Shown here in pieces: positions 60,489 to 64,000 of a stretch of 64,000 nt of DNA; the first letter of the stretch is position 1, and every line of letters starts with the position of its first letter. The position numbers and the translations under genes were made by a program. This DNA is from Clostridiales bacterium (lineage in GTDB: Bacteria > Bacillota > Clostridia > Christensenellales > Pumilibacteraceae): NCBI GenBank assembly GCA_022508505.1, contig JAFLVC010000008.1:25954-89953 (forward strand), given 5' to 3'. The notes beneath the pieces were generated by a model that was given only the letters and a program-made list of their open reading frames with translations, did not search any database and had not been told where the DNA came from.

Positions 60489-60521
60489 AAAAAGCGGCGT
60501 ATCGAGATGACGCGCCGCTTT
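60489..60521 (-). terminator. Terminator after malic enzyme gene
   Basis: AAAGCGGCG and CGCCGCTTT pair perfectly around a 13-nt loop; on the minus strand a TTTTTT run follows. Confidence 0.9.
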
Positions 60522-60533
60522 GATTGATTTCTA

Positions 60534-61706
60534 TTATATTCTCGCCACTCCGCTCTCTATCGCGGCTTTTGCGACCGCTTCGGACACCGCTTTTGCGACG
60601 CGCTTGTCAAGCGGGTTGGGAATGATATAGTCGGCGTTGAGCTCACTGTCCGACACAAGCGAAGCTAGCGCAGTCGCCGCCGCGCGTTTCATCGGGCCGT
60701 TGATGTCCGTCGCTCTGCAATCGAGCGCGCCGCGGAAAATTCCCGGGAATATCAACACGTTGTTTATCTGGTTGGGCTGGTTGGACGCGCCCGTGCCGAC
60801 GACCGCCGCGCCCGCCTCGAGCGCCGCTTCGCGCGTGATTTCGGGCACAGGGTTTGCGAGCGGGAACACAATGGGCTTATTCGCCATGCTCTTTATCATG
60901 TCTTTGGTGACGACGTTGGGCACCGACACGCCGAGGAACACATCCGCGCCGCGAATGGCGTCGGCGAGCGTGCCGCGAATCTTCGACTTGTTTGTAAACG
61001 TGGCAAGCTCTGCGTGCCCCGCATTGTCGTAGTGCTCGCCGGGTACAATTACGCCCTTGCGGCACACGCACACGATGTCGCCCACTCCGAGCTCTGTAAA
61101 GAACTTGGCAATTGCAACGCCCGCGCTTCCCGCGCCGTTTATTGCTATCCTGATGTTTTTGATATCCTTCCCCACGACGCGGAGCGCATTGAGAAGCGCA
61201 GCTCCCGCGACGATTGCCGTGCCGTGCTGGTCGTCGTGGAAGATGGGAATGTCGCAAAGCTCTTTGAGCCTGCGTTCTATCTCAAAGCAGCGCGGCGCCG
61301 AAATATCTTCGAGGTTTATGCCGCCGTAGCTTGTCGAAATAGCCGCGACCGTCCTGACTATCTCGTCGGTGTCCTTGGTGTTGAGGCACACCGGCGTAGC
61401 GTCGATATCGCCGAACTTTTTAAACAGCGCGCACTTGCCTTCCATGACGGGCATAGCCGCTTCGGGGCCGATGTCGCCCAGCCCGAGGACTGCGGTGCCG
61501 TCGGTGACGACCGCGACAGTGTTGTGCCTGTTGGTAAGCTCGTACACCTTGGACTTATCCTCGGCAATGACGGTGCAGGCGCGCGACACGCCGGGCGTGT
61601 AGCACAGCGCGAGGTCGTCGAGCGAGTCTATAGGGGCGCGGAGCTTGGTCTCCATCTTGCCCGCCCATTCGTAGTGCTTTTTGAGCGATTTCTCGTAAAC
61701 GTCCAT
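60534..61706 (-). CDS. NAD(P)-dependent malic enzyme
   Basis: 390 aa, the short bacterial form without a phosphotransacetylase extension. The motif [13 protein letters not shown] with the catalytic Tyr, the metal-binding [11 protein letters not shown] and the nucleotide fold [15 protein letters not shown] are present. It oxidatively decarboxylates malate to pyruvate. The cofactor choice cannot be decided from sequence alone. Own promoter and terminator. Confidence 0.95.
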   Translation of the reverse strand: MDVYEKSLKKHYEWAGKMETKLRAPIDSLDDLALCYTPGVSRACTVIAEDKSKVYELTNRHNTVAVVTDGTAVLGLGDIGPEAAMPVMEGKCALFKKFGDIDATPVCLNTKDTDEIVRTVAAISTSYGGINLEDISAPRCFEIERRLKELCDIPIFHDDQHGTAIVAGAALLNALRVVGKDIKNIRIAINGAGSAGVAIAKFFTELGVGDIVCVCRKGVIVPGEHYDNAGHAELATFTNKSKIRGTLADAIRGADVFLGVSVPNVVTKDMIKSMANKPIVFPLANPVPEITREAALEAGAAVVGTGASNQPNQINNVLIFPGIFRGALDCRATDINGPMKRAAATALASLVSDSELNADYIIPNPLDKRVAKAVSEAVAKAAIESGVARI

Positions 61707-61748
61707 CTTTTGCTTCCTCTCGAAATCTATAAGAATATGAACGCTCTT

Positions 61749-61777
61749 ATTTTATACCGATTGTCGTTTTTAGTCAA
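61749..61777 (-). promoter_or_regulatory. Malic enzyme promoter
   Basis: Read on the minus strand: TTGACT (61772-61777), 17 bp, TAAAAT (61749-61754). Transcription should start near 61742, 36 nt before the ATG. Confidence 0.75.
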
Positions 61778-61787
61778 CTAAAACAAA

Positions 61788-62429
61788 TCACATCTCGGAT
61801 ATTTGTTGTGCTTGACCTGCCCTTGCCGCACGCCTGTTATAGTGCAGAGAGCGCACGCCCCTGTTGACAAACATCACCGCAAGCACTGTGAACACTATAA
61901 ACGCCGTCGCGGCAAGCCCGAACAAAATAAGCTTCCACGGCGCCATCGCAACGGTGTTGAAATAGCTGTATATGCACTTGTGCTCGATCTGCCCGAAAGC
62001 TATCATGAACCCGTAATACCCTGTCGGAAGCGCCAATGCCGAAAGGACCGCGACAGCGGTACTACCGCGCGCATTGCAAAACACGAAGTAGAATATCAGC
62101 ATTATAATCGGGTCGACGAGGTGCAGCACGATGCTGAACGACGTGAAAGTTTCCTCGGGCGCGAACACCGAACACACGCACACCACGGTAAGCAGCAGCA
62201 CGGTTCCGTCGAGATACAAAAAGTGCGGCAAATCTCTGCCTGTCGTTATAATCACGACCGACGCAACGAATAGCAGCACTCCCGTCAAAAAATTGGAGAT
62301 GAACGTCATTTCGTAAAAACGCTCGAATGCGCCCGCATAGCTCACGCACACAAAGAAAATAAAAAGGGCGCCGATCACCGCCGCCACCACCGCTTTTACA
62401 ATCAATGCCGCATTCCGATCGTTTCTCAT
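61788..62429 (-). CDS. Six-helix membrane protein (Pr6Pr-like)
   Basis: 213 aa with six membrane helices. The pattern FYEMTFISNFLTGVLLF, then a HLVDPIIM segment in the fourth helix, and a final IYSYFN loop resembles Pr6Pr-type integral membrane proteins, whose function is unknown. No ribosome binding site is visible before the ATG at 62429; a TACAAT lies 4 nt upstream without a good -35. It may be read through from the methyltransferase gene 77 bp upstream. Confidence 0.65.
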   Translation of the reverse strand: MRNDRNAALIVKAVVAAVIGALFIFFVCVSYAGAFERFYEMTFISNFLTGVLLFVASVVIITTGRDLPHFLYLDGTVLLLTVVCVCSVFAPEETFTSFSIVLHLVDPIIMLIFYFVFCNARGSTAVAVLSALALPTGYYGFMIAFGQIEHKCIYSYFNTVAMAPWKLILFGLAATAFIVFTVLAVMFVNRGVRSLHYNRRAARAGQAQQISEM

Positions 62430-62506
62430 ACAAATTGTATCATTTGAAACACAGCCTTATTTTATGCGCGAATATATACACTCCGATTAAATTATTTCTC
62501 AACGCG

Positions 62507-63850
62507 TCAATGCTTTTCCAAAATGCACACCGTCTCGACGTGGTGCGTACCCGGAAACATGTCGAACAGCTTGCACTCGCAAACCTCATACGCTTTGCCG
62601 CACGCCTTCGCTTCGTCTATAAACACCCTTACGTCACGGCACATCGTCGCATGATTGCACGATATATATATGAGCCGTCCCGTCGCCGCTCTCGCTATCG
62701 TCGCCATAACGGCGGCTCCGCACCCCTTTCGCGGCGGATCGACGAGAATGTCGGCGTCAATAAGCTCACCCGCTATGCGCGGCAAAACGGTCTCGACGTC
62801 GCCGCATACATTTTTAATCCTGTGCGAATTTCCGTTTAGCTCCGCCGTTCTGTCGGCGTCGGCTGTCGCCTGCGGAACGCACTCGACGGCGACGACGTTA
62901 TTCACCTTTGCCGCGGCGAGATTGCTCGTTATGCCTATGCCGCTGTAAAGATCGATTAGCGACTTAGAGCGTATATTATCAATCGCATAACTGTACAGCT
63001 TGTCGCGAACGGCGTCGTTCACCTGAAAAAACGACAGCGGCGACAGCTCCGCTTTTACGCCGAGAACATTTATGTTTAAGCGCGGCTCGCCCTTTATAAG
63101 CCGAACGGTGTCGCCCATGATTACGTTGTTTCTCTTTCTGTTTTCGCAGACGAAAAGGTCGACGTTGTCGTCAAGCGCTTTGCAAAGCTTGTCCTCCGCG
63201 GTTTTTCCGAGGCCGTCGCCGTTTACTACGACCGTGACGGAAAGGCGCTCGCAGTTTGCAATTTCCCTTACGACGAGGTGACGGAGTAAGCCTTTCCCCG
63301 ACCTCTCGTCGTACACCGAAAGCTTCTCGGCATTGCACACTGTAAGGACTGCGCCGACGGCTTGCCGCGTGCGCTCGCCCGCCATGAGACAGTCGACGGG
63401 AATTACCTCGTGCGAGTTTTGCTTGTACATTCCGAGGACTACTTTGCCGTCGACATATCCGAACGGCATGGAAAGCTTGTTGCGCTTGGAGCCTTCGCAC
63501 GATATGAAGTCGCTCGGCGTTATGTCCAAGCCCGCTATTTTTTTGAAGTTGTTCTTTAACTCATTGATAAGCGCTTCGCGCCTGAAAGTCTCGCTCAAAT
63601 GCTCGGTATCGCAGCCTCCGCACTTGTAGTAGTGCGGACAGCTCGGCTTTACTCTGTGTGTCGACGGCAACAGAACTTTAATGACGCTCGCCTGCACCAT
63701 GTTCTTGCCGACCTTGCCGACCATAGCTTTCACGCGTTCGCCTTTAAGCGTGAACGGGACGAAAACCACCTTGCCGTCATACCGCGCAACGCCCTCGCCG
63801 TTCATGCCGTTATCTGTTATTTCTATTTCGATGATGTCCTTTAAGTTCAC
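62507..63850 (-). CDS. rlmD: 23S rRNA (uracil-C5)-methyltransferase, RlmD/TrmA family
   Basis: 447 aa from GTG at 63850 (AGGGAG 6 nt upstream). An N-terminal TRAM domain (1-58), a possible Fe-S ligand set (CPHYYKCGGCD plus a later Cys), the SAM site (LIDLYSGIGITSN), DPPRKGC and the catalytic Cys in ISCNHATMCRD. It methylates C5 of a uridine in 23S rRNA; whether it is RlmD, RlmCD or TrmFO-independent TrmA-like cannot be settled by sequence alone. Lies after tRNA-Ala. Confidence 0.93.
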   Translation of the reverse strand: MNLKDIIEIEITDNGMNGEGVARYDGKVVFVPFTLKGERVKAMVGKVGKNMVQASVIKVLLPSTHRVKPSCPHYYKCGGCDTEHLSETFRREALINELKNNFKKIAGLDITPSDFISCEGSKRNKLSMPFGYVDGKVVLGMYKQNSHEVIPVDCLMAGERTRQAVGAVLTVCNAEKLSVYDERSGKGLLRHLVVREIANCERLSVTVVVNGDGLGKTAEDKLCKALDDNVDLFVCENRKRNNVIMGDTVRLIKGEPRLNINVLGVKAELSPLSFFQVNDAVRDKLYSYAIDNIRSKSLIDLYSGIGITSNLAAAKVNNVVAVECVPQATADADRTAELNGNSHRIKNVCGDVETVLPRIAGELIDADILVDPPRKGCGAAVMATIARAATGRLIYISCNHATMCRDVRVFIDEAKACGKAYEVCECKLFDMFPGTHHVETVCILEKH

Positions 63851-63869
63851 CGTCCGCTCCCTATATGAT

Positions 63870-63901
63870 AAATCCCGAAAGCGCTAAGCGTTTCGGGATT
63901 T
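63870..63901 (-). terminator. Terminator after tRNA-Ala
   Basis: AAATCCCGAAA and TTTCGGGATTT pair perfectly around a 10-nt loop on the minus strand, immediately past the tRNA 3' end; the T-run is short. Confidence 0.75.
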
Positions 63902-63903
63902 AT

Positions 63904-63979
63904 TGGTGGAGATAAGCGGGTTCGAACCGCTGACCTCTTGAATGCCATTCAAGCGCTCTACCAACTGAGCTATACCCCC
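63904..63979 (-). tRNA. tRNA-Ala (anticodon GGC)
   Basis: 76 nt including an encoded CCA. A full cloverleaf is visible: 7-bp acceptor stem, D arm (GCTC/GAGC), anticodon stem CTTGA/TCAAG with loop ATGGCAT, and T arm with TTCGAAC. The anticodon is GGC. The G3-U70 pair that marks alanine tRNAs is present, with discriminator A73. Confidence 0.98.
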
Positions 63980-64000
63980 AAGGCTTGATTATTCTATCAC

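Noticed and set aside
1..64000. Phage, insertion sequence or CRISPR-Cas genes
   Set aside because: No integrase, transposase, capsid, cas or toxin-antitoxin gene is recognisable; the tRNA at the right edge has no attachment-site repeat in the window.

Overview
The window is a chromosomal segment of a spore-forming member of the Clostridia (Firmicutes), of moderate GC content. It carries spoIIGA, sigE and sigG, a meso-diaminopimelate-type murE, mraZ-rsmH-ftsL-pbp, Lon, EngB and NrdR. No plasmid, phage or insertion-sequence gene is recognisable. Placement below class (a gut Christensenellales-like lineage would fit) is inference. Nearly all genes are on the minus strand, so the biological order runs from high to low coordinates.

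Layout from the right end. 56.0-64 kb: tRNA-Ala(GGC), an RlmD/TrmA-type rRNA methyltransferase, a polytopic membrane protein, NAD-malic enzyme, lon, engB, a small Cys-containing protein and a metallophosphoesterase. 46.6-55.8 kb: the first half of the division/cell-wall cluster: mraZ, rsmH, ftsL-like, PBP (ftsI/spoVD), murE, mraY, murD, ftsW. 44.6-46.5 kb: two overlapping polytopic membrane proteins where murG would usually be. 42.3-44.5 kb: serC-serA on the plus strand. 24.0-42.1 kb: an approximately 18-kb operon of three giant proteins of 2015, 1734 and 2150 aa. 18.6-24.0 kb: a small kinase-like protein and the second half of the division cluster: murA, divIB/ftsQ, ftsA, ftsZ. 15.2-18.6 kb: spoIIGA-sigE, divergent from a MmcQ-EVE-like protein and a membrane protein. 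9.1-15.0 kb: a hybrid histidine kinase, an HD-GYP/GGDEF response regulator, an HPt protein and a small helical protein. 0-8.9 kb: sigG (plus strand), ylmC, nrdR, feoA-feoB, an RluA-family synthase and small envelope proteins.

The most unusual content is the giant-protein operon. GiantA has a signal peptide, an RCC1-like ectodomain, one transmembrane helix and a basic then Gly/Phe/Pro-repeat cytoplasmic tail. GiantB has a signal peptide, an unrecognised ectodomain, one transmembrane helix and about 1000 residues of cytoplasmic coiled coil with 11-residue repeats, ending in a poly-PGAR basic tail. GiantC is cytosolic, with an extremely acidic N-terminus, about 1900 residues of coiled coil, a histone-H1-like basic segment and a folded helical C-terminus. 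They share one consensus promoter, whose leader carries two inverted perfect Spo0A-box heptamers, and one terminator. They sit inside the division gene cluster. I infer a trans-envelope scaffold of unknown function.

A second theme is promoter quality. Many genes have TTGACA-17 bp-TATAAT promoters. In several (divIB, the metallophosphoesterase, one membrane protein and probably the DUF975-like gene) the -10 element lies 5-6 nt before the start codon and no ribosome binding site precedes it, which predicts leaderless mRNAs. A third theme is three clusters of tandem mini-hairpins in intergenic DNA.
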